From Sphingorhabdus sp. 109 (GTDB taxonomy: Bacteria > Pseudomonadota > Alphaproteobacteria > Sphingomonadales > Sphingomonadaceae), in contig NZ_LR732707.1 of NCBI RefSeq assembly GCF_902506555.1, forward strand, positions 396,001-460,000: a stretch of 64,000 nt of DNA. The letters run 5' to 3'. The notes beneath the pieces were generated by a model. The model was not told the DNA's origin, made no database searches, and saw nothing but the letters and a program-made list of their open reading frames with translations. Below, piece after piece: positions 1-7,974 of the stretch. Made by a program: the position numbers and the translations under genes. How positions within the stretch are numbered: the stretch's first letter is position 1; every line of letters begins with the position of its first letter.

Positions 1-265
1 GGGGCTGTTGCTGATCATTGATCCGGAGATATTCAGCTGCACCGACAAGCGCGATGGAACATGGTCCCTTGAACCGGAAAAGAGCGCCTGAAAGAGTGAT
101 TTCGAATGCGATGGCACCCGATGGTCTGCCAACGAGGAAATTGGCCAAGGCCAGCGAAAGACAATCAGCAGCGCCAGCAGCGGGCATGCCCAGATGGCGA
201 TGAGCGGAGAAGGGGGCGCCCTGCAAAGTCGTTTGCAGCCCGGCTTTCAATATCGTGATACTCAT
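1..265 (-). CDS. pxpC: 5-oxoprolinase subunit C (partial, runs off left edge)
   Basis: Only the first 88 residues are inside the window; family members are about 300 residues long. The visible part starts MSITILKAGLQTTLQGAP and continues with HLGMPAAGAAD, which fits the N-terminus of the biotin-dependent carboxyltransferase/KipA (allophanate hydrolase subunit 2) family. With PxpA and PxpB it is expected to form the ATP-dependent cytosolic 5-oxoprolinase that opens 5-oxoproline to glutamate. The ATG lies inside the last codons of pxpB (ATGA overlap), which supports this start and translational coupling. The family call rests on the N-terminus plus gene order. Confidence 0.85.
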   Translation of the reverse strand, partial: MSITILKAGLQTTLQGAPFSAHRHLGMPAAGAADCLSLALANFLVGRPSGAIAFEITLSGALFRFKGPCSIALVGAAEYLRINDQQQP

Positions 266-933
266 TTGGTCGCGTCCTGCAGCCAATGGTCGAACGTATC
301 TTTCGCAATGGCTTCGAAACGGACGATATCTCCGGCGGACAGTATCGCCGGCTGATCTCTGACCGGGTCAAACAGGCGTAGCGGTGTGCGGCCGATAATT
401 GGCCAACCGCCCGGACTGTCGAAGGAATAGATACAGCTTTGCCGGCCGATGATACCGATCGACCCCGCTCCGACCGACTGCCGCGGATTGGCCAGTCGCC
501 CGATTTCGTTACATTCTGCCTCGCTTTCGAGATAGGCAAAGCCGGGCATGAAACCGAGCATGGCAACCCGCTGAACCTGGGATGCATGCCAGGCAGGCAA
601 TGTTTCGACGGCGATCCCGAGTTTCCGGGCGACATGCTCGCCATCCGGAGCAAAGACCGTGTCGTAACAGACGGGAATCACCACCGTTGCGGATGAGGTG
701 CCACTCGCGCGCTCCAGATTAGCCAGATGTTTGAGGACAATTTGCCCGGCTTGGTCCGGTGTCACAGCGGCAGGGTCGAATTGTAGCGCTATACTATCGC
801 GACCCGGGACGATTTCCGTCCAGTCATTGCTGGCGCCAAAGACTGTCTGCGCGGCCAGAACCATTTCCCAGTCGGACAATGGTATACTGATCCAGTCATC
901 ACAGATATGAAGGGATGGTAGTTCGCCTGTCAC
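262..933 (-). CDS. pxpB: 5-oxoprolinase subunit B (KipI-like)
   Basis: This 223-residue protein belongs to the allophanate hydrolase subunit 1/KipI family. IPVCYD (about 86-91), GFMPGFAYL (127-135) and a late PGGWPIIGRTP stretch are the family signatures, and the length is normal. It acts with PxpA and PxpC in 5-oxoproline cleavage; homologues in Bacillus were first named as inhibitors of the sporulation kinase KinA. The start is a GTG overlapping the TGA of pxpA (GTGA), and its own stop overlaps the pxpC ATG, so the three subunits are translationally coupled. Confidence 0.93.
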   Translation of the reverse strand: MTGELPSLHICDDWISIPLSDWEMVLAAQTVFGASNDWTEIVPGRDSIALQFDPAAVTPDQAGQIVLKHLANLERASGTSSATVVIPVCYDTVFAPDGEHVARKLGIAVETLPAWHASQVQRVAMLGFMPGFAYLESEAECNEIGRLANPRQSVGAGSIGIIGRQSCIYSFDSPGGWPIIGRTPLRLFDPVRDQPAILSAGDIVRFEAIAKDTFDHWLQDATK

Positions 934-1688
934 GACCGGACTGGTCCGATCACGATACCGGCCTGTTCCAGCGCGATGCGCATCCTTTTTGCGGTTTCGA
1001 GGGCACCGTCGCTATCCGAATGGAGGCAGAGGCTTTGCGCATAGACCGTCAGTGATGATCCTTCCTGCGTGGTCAATGCCTTTCCGCTTGCCAGATCGAG
1101 GCCCTGCCGGATCCGCTGCTCTTCTTCCGCGATTACCGCCCCTTCGTCGCTGCGAGGAACCAGTCTGCCCGTATCGGTATACCGTCGGTCAATGAAAGCT
1201 TCTGCGATAAAGCCGATTTTTCTTGCGTAGGCCTTCTGCTGGACAATCGAACCGTCCATGCCGACCAGCGGAAGTCTATATCGTGCCGCGATCTCGGCCA
1301 GCAGGCCGGCAAGCTCCGGATCGTCCTGGGCATCATTATACAATGCGCCGTGCGGCTTGATATGGGTGAGCGAAACGCCGGTCTCTGCCGCTATTGCTGA
1401 AATGGCGTGCAACTGCTCTGTCAGACTGGTTGCCAGATCCGCCAGTGCGATATCGAGAGATTGCCGGCCGAAACCGGCCCTGTCGGGGTACGAGGGATGG
1501 GCACCGGGCGCGATGGCATTGGTCTGCGCAGCCATAAGCATCGTCCGCATGCTTTCCGATGAGCCGGCGTGGCCGCCGGTGGCGATATTGCAGCTGGAGA
1601 CGATATCCATGATCGCGATATCGCGCGCGATACCTGTGGGACTTTCGTCCTCGCCCAGGTCGGCATTCAAATCGATCTTCTGCGTCAT
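930..1688 (-). CDS. pxpA: 5-oxoprolinase subunit A (LamB/YcsF family)
   Basis: The 252-residue product has the LamB/YcsF hallmarks: DLNADLGE at 6-13, a CNIATGGHAG segment near 33-42, PGAHPSYPD near 61-69 and IKPHGALYNDA near 110-120. It is the cytosolic subunit of the PxpABC 5-oxoprolinase that handles the damage product 5-oxoproline. The ATG sits in the stop of the upstream Nramp-like gene (ATGA). Translation may therefore depend on ribosomes finishing that gene, which matters because the upstream gene is frameshifted as read here. Confidence 0.94.
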   Translation of the reverse strand: MTQKIDLNADLGEDESPTGIARDIAIMDIVSSCNIATGGHAGSSESMRTMLMAAQTNAIAPGAHPSYPDRAGFGRQSLDIALADLATSLTEQLHAISAIAAETGVSLTHIKPHGALYNDAQDDPELAGLLAEIAARYRLPLVGMDGSIVQQKAYARKIGFIAEAFIDRRYTDTGRLVPRSDEGAVIAEEEQRIRQGLDLASGKALTTQEGSSLTVYAQSLCLHSDSDGALETAKRMRIALEQAGIVIGPVRS

Positions 1689-2897
1689 GGCCAGAATCCT
1701 AGCGCGCGGGCAATCAACCGAAAACCCAAAGTGGTTGTGATCAATAAAATTACCACCCCGAGGATATTGGCTTTGAGGCCATTGGCATATGTTCCGAGCA
1801 ACTTGCTGCTATTCGCTAGTCTGAGGAGGAAAATCGCGATGATCGGGAGCAGCAATCCGTTGGCGATCTGGGCAACAAAAATCAGCTCAACCGGGCGATA
1901 GCCGAGCAGGGCTGCGAATGTTCCAGACAGGATCACGATCAGGGCACCAATCCGGAAGGGCCAGCGCGATGCGGGGGCGTTGAAAATTTCCTGTACGATA
2001 TAGCCTGTGGCCAGAGGCGCGGTGAGCGCCGAGGTCAGACCCGCTGCAAACAGGCCGGCACCGAGAGTGGCGGTTGCCATATTTCCGAACAGGGGGGTGA
2101 GCTGCTGTGCCATGTCGACTGCATTTTCTATCGTCTTGCCGCTGCCAAACAGGCTCGCTGCTGCGGTTGCCAGAATCGTCATCGACACCAGACCGCCAAT
2201 TCCGATCGACACCGTGTTGTCCAGTTGCGCTTCCGGCAAATATTCCTTGTCCCAGCGGTTGCGCACACTGCCGGCGTGCAGGAACAGGTTATAGGGTACG
2301 ATGGTGGTGCCGATAAGCGCGATCGCAGTCATTAGACCGCCGTCGGGAATGGAAGGCACAAATCCCGCCAGCACGTCCCCGAAATCAGGTCTGATGAGCA
2401 GAAAGGTCAGGATGAAGGCCGCGCTCATCAGCAGCACCAGTGCGATCAGGACATTCTCCACCCATCTCGGTTTCGAGAATATCAGCATGGTTGATGCGAA
2501 CAGCGCGATGGCGATGATCACGGGGGGGCGAGCCGAAGGGCAGAAAACCGCCATATACAGCTTCCAGACCGAGCGCTGCACCCGACATATTGCCAGCTTC
2601 ATAGGCGGCATTGCCAAGGACCAGCGCGGACATCAGCAGCAGGGCGGCAAGCGCGCGGATGACTGGTGAATCGACAGATTTGAGCATGGCTTCGGCCAGA
2701 CCCAGCCGAGTGACCAGCGCGATCCGGATTGCGAAGGACTGGAGGACAATCGTCGTGATGGTAGCGAAAACGAGCGCCCAGAGCAGGGCGAATCCGAAAT
2801 TTGCACCGGCCAGAGTGCAGGCGGTTACAGTGCCCGGACCGATGAAGGCGGCGGAAACCATCATGCCGGGGCCGGGGTGATAGCGCGCGAGCTTCAT
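1685..2897 (-). pseudogene. Nramp-like transporter, one-base frameshift in a C run
   Basis: Two reading frames together give one Nramp-family membrane protein of about 403 residues. The N-terminal frame carries the first four or so helices up to FGSPP; the other frame resumes at VIIAIALFAS and runs to the end. The join falls in seven consecutive C residues (minus strand, 2522-2528); six would restore one frame. This could be a real mutation, a sequencing error, or less likely recoding. The TM1 motif is GPGT instead of DPGN and the TM6 motif VPYN instead of MPHN, so the usual manganese/iron ligands are absent. A GTG at 2924 is a possible earlier start, but the ATG at 2897 is preferred. It is coupled to pxpA by an ATGA overlap. 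Bacillus subtilis also has an Nramp-like gene (ycsG) beside its pxp/kip genes, which points to a shared role, perhaps substrate uptake. Confidence 0.8.
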
Positions 2898-2916
2898 CGT
2901 CTTCGAGGCAATGGCT

Positions 2917-3558
2917 TCACCCACTCCATGGCCAGGGTTTCTCGCGAAACCATTTGGTGATCACATATTTGGTCCCTTTGCGGACCTTCATGCCGTGATG
3001 CAAAGTTGCATTATTGACCGAACCGTCGGGGTTGCGGTTATTCCAGCACAGCATCGTTCCGGTTTCCGGTGTGAAGCTTTTCTTGAACTGCGTGAAGCGT
3101 GTCGCTCCACCAGCGTCGGGCTCGTTCAGATATATCATGAACGTCCAGCTGCGCTGGCCGGAGGTTGCGCAATATTTTTCAAAATCCTGACCCTGAGGCT
3201 CGAAAAAATCCGTATGGGCCTTGAATTCCTGTCCGACCGCATAGCGTTGCCCCTGCAGCGGTTCGCCAAATTTTTTGTCGATATCGGCAAACCCGCAGAT
3301 TTTTGCATCAATCTCGGCAACAAAATCGTCCTGATGATCAAGGTCGCAGGTTTCGCTGGTCCGGAAATAGTCATCCCCATTGGGGTCTGCAATGGTCGAC
3401 GGGCGCCGCTGATCGTCGATCAATGCAATCAGTCTGCGACATTCGTCAGGGTGCAGGAAATTCCTGACAATGCACAATTCGATTTCCTTGCGCGGAAAGC
3501 GCTGCACCTTTCCCAATGCGACAAGATAGTCAGCCGAAGTATTATTGGCCTCTGTCAT
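2917..3558 (-). CDS. Prolyl 4-hydroxylase-like 2-oxoglutarate/Fe(II) oxygenase
   Basis: About 213 residues from the ATG at 3558 (starting MTEANNTS). The C-terminal half is a P4H-type double-stranded beta helix: H115-T-D117 gives two iron ligands, H187 in LHHGMKV the third, and K197 in KGTKYVITKW the 2-oxoglutarate lysine. SWTFMIYLNE and GGATRF are typical core strands. The expected reaction is hydroxylation of a prolyl or similar residue in a protein or peptide, coupled to 2-oxoglutarate decarboxylation; the substrate is unknown. An in-frame upstream extension to 3651 is possible but would reach back into the gspJ promoter region. It lies divergent to gspJ and just upstream of the Nramp-like gene. 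Confidence 0.85.
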   Translation of the reverse strand: MTEANNTSADYLVALGKVQRFPRKEIELCIVRNFLHPDECRRLIALIDDQRRPSTIADPNGDDYFRTSETCDLDHQDDFVAEIDAKICGFADIDKKFGEPLQGQRYAVGQEFKAHTDFFEPQGQDFEKYCATSGQRSWTFMIYLNEPDAGGATRFTQFKKSFTPETGTMLCWNNRNPDGSVNNATLHHGMKVRKGTKYVITKWFREKPWPWSG

Positions 3559-3665
3559 AACACCGTCCAAAATTGTACCTAACCGACCTGACTCACGATA
3601 AATGAATCCGCGTTGATCGCAACCGCTGTTTGCGGGTTCTGCCAATTGCAATATAAGCGAGGACG

Positions 3666-4280
3666 ATGGACAGAATTGCCGCCAATTCCCGCGATCGCAA
3701 CGGCTTCACTCTGGTCGAGATGATGGTGGCGCTTTTCATCTTTGCGATATTGTCGGTGGCCGGTGTGATCATGCTCCGCTCTGCGGTCAACAGCGATGAG
3801 ATAACGGCAGAAAATCTGGGGCAGATGGCAGAGATGCAGCGTTTTGTTTCGCTGATGGAGGCCGATCTGAGTCAGGCCTTGCCACGGACCTATCGTGATG
3901 ATCGCGGTGACCGGATGCCGGCCTTTGCGAGCGAGACCAGCGGAGCGAAGGCGGCATTTCTGAAGTTCACGCGCGGTGGCCAGAGCAATATCAACGGGCA
4001 GGCCCGATCAAATCTGGAACGGGTCGAATACCGGCTGTCGAATGGCAGTCTCGAACGCTGGCGATACCGGATGACCGATGGCGGTTCGATCGACCAGCCG
4101 GCAGTTCTGGTTTCGAATGTCGAAACGCTGTCGGTTCGCATCCGCGACAAGCGGGGCCTGTGGTCGGATCGCTGGGCAACGGAGCGACTGGCGGACCTGC
4201 CCCGGGCGATCGAGATCCGATTCGAGCAGCAAGGGCGTCGCTACCGCCATCTGTTTCTGGTCGGTGCGGGTTACTTGTGA
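3666..4280 (+). CDS. gspJ: Type II secretion minor pseudopilin GspJ
   Basis: A 204-residue protein with a type IV prepilin-like leader: the peptidase site is G13|F14 in DRNGFTLVEMM with the conserved glutamate at +5, followed by a hydrophobic helix to about residue 35. The rest fits the GspJ minor pseudopilin fold, including the C-terminal IEIRFEQQGRRYRHLFLVG. It would sit in the inner membrane and at the tip of the type II secretion pseudopilus with GspK. The gspK start overlaps its stop. No gspG, H or I lies next to it. Confidence 0.88.
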   Translation: MDRIAANSRDRNGFTLVEMMVALFIFAILSVAGVIMLRSAVNSDEITAENLGQMAEMQRFVSLMEADLSQALPRTYRDDRGDRMPAFASETSGAKAAFLKFTRGGQSNINGQARSNLERVEYRLSNGSLERWRYRMTDGGSIDQPAVLVSNVETLSVRIRDKRGLWSDRWATERLADLPRAIEIRFEQQGRRYRHLFLVGAGYL

Positions 4281-5272
4281 GCGAGATCCGGAAAATAGGA
4301 GCCGGCAGGGAACGGGGGGCCGCGCTGCTGACGGTCCTGCTGCTGGTTGCGGTCATCGCGATACTGGCGGCGCACGGGATCGACCGGCTGGCTGGCGCGA
4401 CCAAGCTGGCCTCCAACGCGCGCGAACTGTCACAGGCGAAGGCCTATCTGATCGCGGCCGAATCCATCGGCATGCGGTCGGCCGAAGATATCGTGTCTCT
4501 GTCACCGGGCCGGACCATCAACCTGGACGGCTGGAACGGCAAAGAGCAAAGTTTTCCCGTACCGGGCGGAATCATTACGGCATCGCTGTCCGACGGAGGC
4601 AATTGCTTCAATATCAATAGTCTGGTCACGCAGCAGCAGGAGGTCCTGACGGCACGCCCGGAAGGGCTGGCGCAATTCTCGCGGTTGATGGTCATGCTGG
4701 GCCTATTGGACGGCGATGCGGCCGATATTGCGGAGTCGGTTGCGGACTGGATTGACAGCGATCTGGTGGCCGCGCCCCGTGGCGCGGAGGATCAATATTA
4801 TATGCAGCAGGAGGCTCCCTACCGCACGGCCAATGCGCTGATCGTCGATATCAGCGAATTGCGCACCATCAAGGGCGTGACCGATGATGTCTATGTCCGG
4901 ATCGCGCCGTGGCTTTGCGCTCTGCCAACCACAGATCTGTCGCCGATCAATATCAATACGCTGCGGCCGGAGCAGGCAATATTGCTGGCGATGCTCGGCG
5001 AGATGCCGTCCGACCTGACGCCCGCCCGCCAGTTTCTCGGCCGCCGGCCGGAACTGGGCTATGCCAGTCTCAATGATTTCTGGGCGCAGTCCTATCCGGC
5101 GAGTCTGGCCGCCAATTCCGAAGTCCAGAGCCAGGTCAAGCTGACCACCCGCTGGTTCCGTGTCGATCTGGCCGTCGAGATGCAAAGTGCACTGGTCGAG
5201 GAGCGCGCGCTGATCGATGCTGCGCTGCGACCGGCCCGTCTTGTCCATCGCCAGCGCGGTGATGCGTTTTAA
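4277..5272 (+). CDS. gspK: Type II secretion minor pseudopilin GspK
   Basis: About 331 residues from a GTG that overlaps the gspJ stop (GTGA); this removes a spurious N-terminal extension and places a prepilin-like site near residue 14 (RERG|AALLTVLL). As in other GspK proteins, the +5 glutamate is missing. The body has the GspK features NCFNINSL, DWIDSD and the helix-hairpin-helix-like ININTLRPEQAILLA. GspK caps the pseudopilus tip with GspI and GspJ. It ends about 90 bases before the tRNA-His gene. Confidence 0.92.
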   Translation: MSEIRKIGAGRERGAALLTVLLLVAVIAILAAHGIDRLAGATKLASNARELSQAKAYLIAAESIGMRSAEDIVSLSPGRTINLDGWNGKEQSFPVPGGIITASLSDGGNCFNINSLVTQQQEVLTARPEGLAQFSRLMVMLGLLDGDAADIAESVADWIDSDLVAAPRGAEDQYYMQQEAPYRTANALIVDISELRTIKGVTDDVYVRIAPWLCALPTTDLSPININTLRPEQAILLAMLGEMPSDLTPARQFLGRRPELGYASLNDFWAQSYPASLAANSEVQSQVKLTTRWFRVDLAVEMQSALVEERALIDAALRPARLVHRQRGDAF

Positions 5273-5321
5273 TTGGCGAACGGTCCGCTAAATGCTTGAC
5301 GATTGCTACCGCCTATCCCTA

Positions 5322-5350
5322 TGGACCCCATCGCAATGCGGCTATATAGT
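5322..5350 (+). promoter_or_regulatory. Candidate promoter of tRNA-His
   Basis: TGGACC (4/6 to the -35 consensus) and TATAGT (5/6 to the -10 consensus) are separated by 17 bases. The -10 ends 11 bases before the first base of the mature tRNA, leaving room for a short leader. Assigned by position and match only. Confidence 0.5.
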
Positions 5351-5361
5351 GCGCGGCTTGT

Positions 5362-5439
5362 GGCGATCGTAGCTCAGTTGGTTAGAGCGCCGGTTTGTGG
5401 TACCGGAGGTCGGGGGTTCGAGACCCCTCGATCGCCCCA
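5362..5439 (+). tRNA. tRNA-His (anticodon GTG)
   Basis: A full cloverleaf can be drawn. The acceptor stem is GCGATCG paired with CGATCGC, with an extra 5' G (position -1) facing C73, the hallmark of tRNA-His. The D arm begins GCTCAGTTGGTTAGAGC, the anticodon stem CCGGT/ACCGG encloses a TTGTGGT loop with anticodon GTG, the T arm contains GGTTCGAGACC, and CCA is encoded. No integrase gene or duplicated 3' end is seen nearby. Confidence 0.97.
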
Positions 5440-5568
5440 TTTTTCCCTGAAGACGACGATGCGTTACCAGGCCATCACCACATGGCCGGGCTGCAAAGTC
5501 TTTCTTTATTTGTAATTAAATTACAGCTATGGGATATTTAATTACTCCAATTGCCAGGGATAACCGCT

Positions 5569-6621
5569 ATGAGCGTGATGTGGGATTTGCCGGATTTTGA
5601 TGACCATGAAGCGGTCCATTTTTTCCATGATGCCGACAGTGGCCTCAGTGCGATTATCGCGCTGCACAGCACCCATCTTGGTCCCGGTGCCGGCGGAACA
5701 CGTTTCTGGCACTATGAACATCGCGAAACCGCGGTAACCGACGCGCTGCGCCTTTCCCGCGGCATGAGCTTCAAGAACGCCATGGCCGGTCTGCCGCTGG
5801 GCGGCGGCAAGGCGGTGATTCTGGCCGACCGCAACCGTACCAAGTCACCGGAAATGCTCACCGCTTTCGGCCGGATGATCGAATCACTCGGCGGCCAATA
5901 TGTGACCGCGGAAGATGTCGGGATCACCGCGGCGGACATGGTCGCTCTGACCAAGGAAACCAAATATGTCTCCGGCCTGCCGGTCAGCAACAGCGGCGAA
6001 GCCGGCGGCGATCCCGGGCCCTTTACCGCGATGGGTGTCTATCTCGGCGTGAAAGCTGCTGTGGCGCACAAGCTGGGCCGCGAATCCATGGACGGCGTCC
6101 ATGTCGCGATCCAGGGCGTCGGCAGTGTCGGCGGCGGTCTTGCCGGCCTGCTCGCCAAGGATGGCGCGAAGCTGAGCATCGCCGATATCAACAAGGACCA
6201 TGCAGCAGCACTGGCCGGAGAGATTGGTGCAACGGTCGTCGGCCTGGACGAGGTCATGCGGATCGAGGCGGATGTGTTCAGTCCCAATGCCCTGGGCGCT
6301 ATACTGGACAAAGTCTCTATCGCCCATCTCAATGTTCCGATCGTTGCCGGTGGCGCCAACAACCAGCTGGCGACTCCCGAAGACGGACAGCGGATTTTTG
6401 ATCGCAACATCCTGTTTGCACCGGACTATGTCATCAACTCGGGCGGCATCATCAGCGTTGGGCTGGAATATCTCGGCGAAGGCGATGTCCAGGAAGTCAA
6501 TCGCCGGGTCGCGATGATTCCACAGCGGCTGACCGAGATCTGGGAACAGAGCGCGGCACAGAAACTGCCGGATTCAGATGTCGCCGACAATATGGCCATG
6601 GCGTTGATCGGCCGGGGCTAG
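5569..6621 (+). CDS. Glu/Leu/Phe/Val dehydrogenase (leucine/valine type)
   Basis: A 350-residue NAD-dependent amino-acid dehydrogenase. The catalytic half has SFKNAMAGLPLGGGKAV with the substrate-binding and catalytic lysines, and YVTAEDVGI. The C-terminal Rossmann half has VAIQGVGSVGGGLAGLL (GxGxxG), NVPIVAGGANNQLA and YVINSGGIISV. Length and motifs are closest to leucine/valine dehydrogenases, which reversibly deaminate branched-chain amino acids to 2-oxo acids in the cytosol; exact substrate preference cannot be read. The ATG at 5569 has an AGGGA nine bases upstream and is preferred over a TTG at 5551. Confidence 0.9.
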   Translation: MSVMWDLPDFDDHEAVHFFHDADSGLSAIIALHSTHLGPGAGGTRFWHYEHRETAVTDALRLSRGMSFKNAMAGLPLGGGKAVILADRNRTKSPEMLTAFGRMIESLGGQYVTAEDVGITAADMVALTKETKYVSGLPVSNSGEAGGDPGPFTAMGVYLGVKAAVAHKLGRESMDGVHVAIQGVGSVGGGLAGLLAKDGAKLSIADINKDHAAALAGEIGATVVGLDEVMRIEADVFSPNALGAILDKVSIAHLNVPIVAGGANNQLATPEDGQRIFDRNILFAPDYVINSGGIISVGLEYLGEGDVQEVNRRVAMIPQRLTEIWEQSAAQKLPDSDVADNMAMALIGRG

Positions 6622-6930
6622 GCCCAGGCCGAACTTTACACAGTTCAATGGTTTTATTTTCTGTGACCTTTTCCTGAGAGTCTCAGGTTTCTGCCATTTT
6701 TTGGCCGCCATGCCGGCGCTTAGTGTAACCTTTGGATTTTCCGCCCCGATGCGCGGGATCTCAAAGCTTGTATGAGCGTCCTCCTTCCGTTCAAATATCA
6801 AACAACCTGTCCCGCGCATGGCGAAGGACAGGCCGGACGATAGAGGAAAGGGTCGGCTGTAGGAAAATGGTTTTGACGCGAGACGGAAGAGGGGCTGCAG
6901 ATGCGCTCCCTTCCGTATCATTGGTCAATA
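6622..6930. other. Intergenic stretch, no gene seen
   Basis: 309 bases between the dehydrogenase and the convergent phytase gene. The only structure noted is a short palindrome at 6673-6687 (CCTGA stem, GAGTC loop, TCAGG) followed by a few T residues, which could be a weak terminator. No conserved reading frame was recognised. Confidence 0.5.
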
Positions 6931-7974
6931 TTATGGCGCTACGGCAGCCTTGATCTTCGACCAGCTTACCAGCTTGAAATTCTGCGTGCCGCCTTCGTTT
7001 GCGCCATCCTGCATCACCATCAGCCCTTCGGGATAGGCCGGGCCAAAGTCACCCAATATGACTTCGATGCCGTCCGTTTCCGACGTGCCGTCTATGGCGC
7101 CGTCGACCAGCCGGAAGCGGTTCACATAGGCGCCTGTGGTCAGATCGTAGAGGACATACGCGTTATCGCCCTGGCTGGAGGCAACCAGATAGCCGCCATT
7201 GACGCCTTCGGGCGCGAGGGCCAGACCCTCAACATCGGCGACCAGCTCGCGGCCATTGATATTGGCGAAGCGTTGCGGGACGAAATTGTCGGTGTTCAGA
7301 TCGAACAGCCAGATGCCGCTATTCTCCTCACCGACATAGAGCCGCCCGGTCCGGTCATCGACGACGCAGCCTTCCGGCTGGGTTGCCAACTTGTGTTCCC
7401 GGCCGATGGTTGCGGCTGGCGTGCCGCCGTCAAAGGACAGGGTGATTTCGCGGACAAAACCGCTTTTTTCGATCATATAGGCAAATGTCTCTCCGCCGCT
7501 GTCCTGTCCGAAGCAGAAGCCGTAGGCTTCGCCGGGCCCCGCCGGATATTTGCCCAGCAGCGACAGTTCCGCGGTTTCCGTGTCGAGCTTGTAGAGGCCG
7601 ACATGGGCATTGGCGCGATCGTTGCGGATGCTTGCCCCTACCAGAACGGTCTTTTCGCCGCCGATCACGACTTCACGAAGATCGACATTGTTGAGCTCGC
7701 CTTCGGGAAGGAAGGATTTTTTCGATCCGTCCAGCCCGTAGACATAGAGGCCCGCACGCTTGTCGGTGCCGATGATCAGGCTTTTCGCGGGATCTGCAGC
7801 ATTTCGCCAGATTGCCGGATCATCCGCAGCGTCGCGGTTGACCGTACCGACCGGAACCGTTTCCGCATCAGCGGTCAGTTCCAGGGTCGGTGCCGATGAG
7901 ACCGTCGCAGTGGTGGTCATGCAACCGGACAGTGTCAGGCTGCCGAGCAGGAGAGGAGAGACTATATGTTTCAT
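6931..7974 (-). CDS. Beta-propeller phytase (3-phytase), lipoprotein
   Basis: About 347 residues. The leader ends in a lipobox (LTLSGC, Cys about 18), so it should be a lipoprotein. The mature part is a beta-propeller phytase: DDPAIWRNAADPAKSLIIGT near the start, IRNDRANAHVGLY, EPGEAYGF-like and QPEGCVVDD strands, and DTEGIE-like GTSETDGIEV near the end. These enzymes release phosphate from calcium phytate. The ATG overlaps the TGA of the TonB receptor gene by one base (TGATG), so both are cotranslated. A GTG one codon upstream is an alternative start. Pairing with a TonB receptor suggests uptake and hydrolysis of phytate. Confidence 0.92.
   Translation of the reverse strand: MKHIVSPLLLGSLTLSGCMTTTATVSSAPTLELTADAETVPVGTVNRDAADDPAIWRNAADPAKSLIIGTDKRAGLYVYGLDGSKKSFLPEGELNNVDLREVVIGGEKTVLVGASIRNDRANAHVGLYKLDTETAELSLLGKYPAGPGEAYGFCFGQDSGGETFAYMIEKSGFVREITLSFDGGTPAATIGREHKLATQPEGCVVDDRTGRLYVGEENSGIWLFDLNTDNFVPQRFANINGRELVADVEGLALAPEGVNGGYLVASSQGDNAYVLYDLTTGAYVNRFRLVDGAIDGTSETDGIEVILGDFGPAYPEGLMVMQDGANEGGTQNFKLVSWSKIKAAVAP

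Noticed and set aside
2515-2535. Programmed ribosomal frameshift in the Nramp-like gene
   Set aside because: No stimulatory hairpin or internal Shine-Dalgarno was seen; an indel or read error in a homopolymer explains it more simply.
5362-5439. tRNA-His as an integration site for a genomic island
   Set aside because: No integrase gene, no repeat of the tRNA 3' end, and ordinary metabolic genes on both sides.
6901-7899. Long open frame opposite the phytase gene
   Set aside because: It mirrors the phytase codons, has no family features, and the minus-strand phytase has complete motifs and a lipobox.
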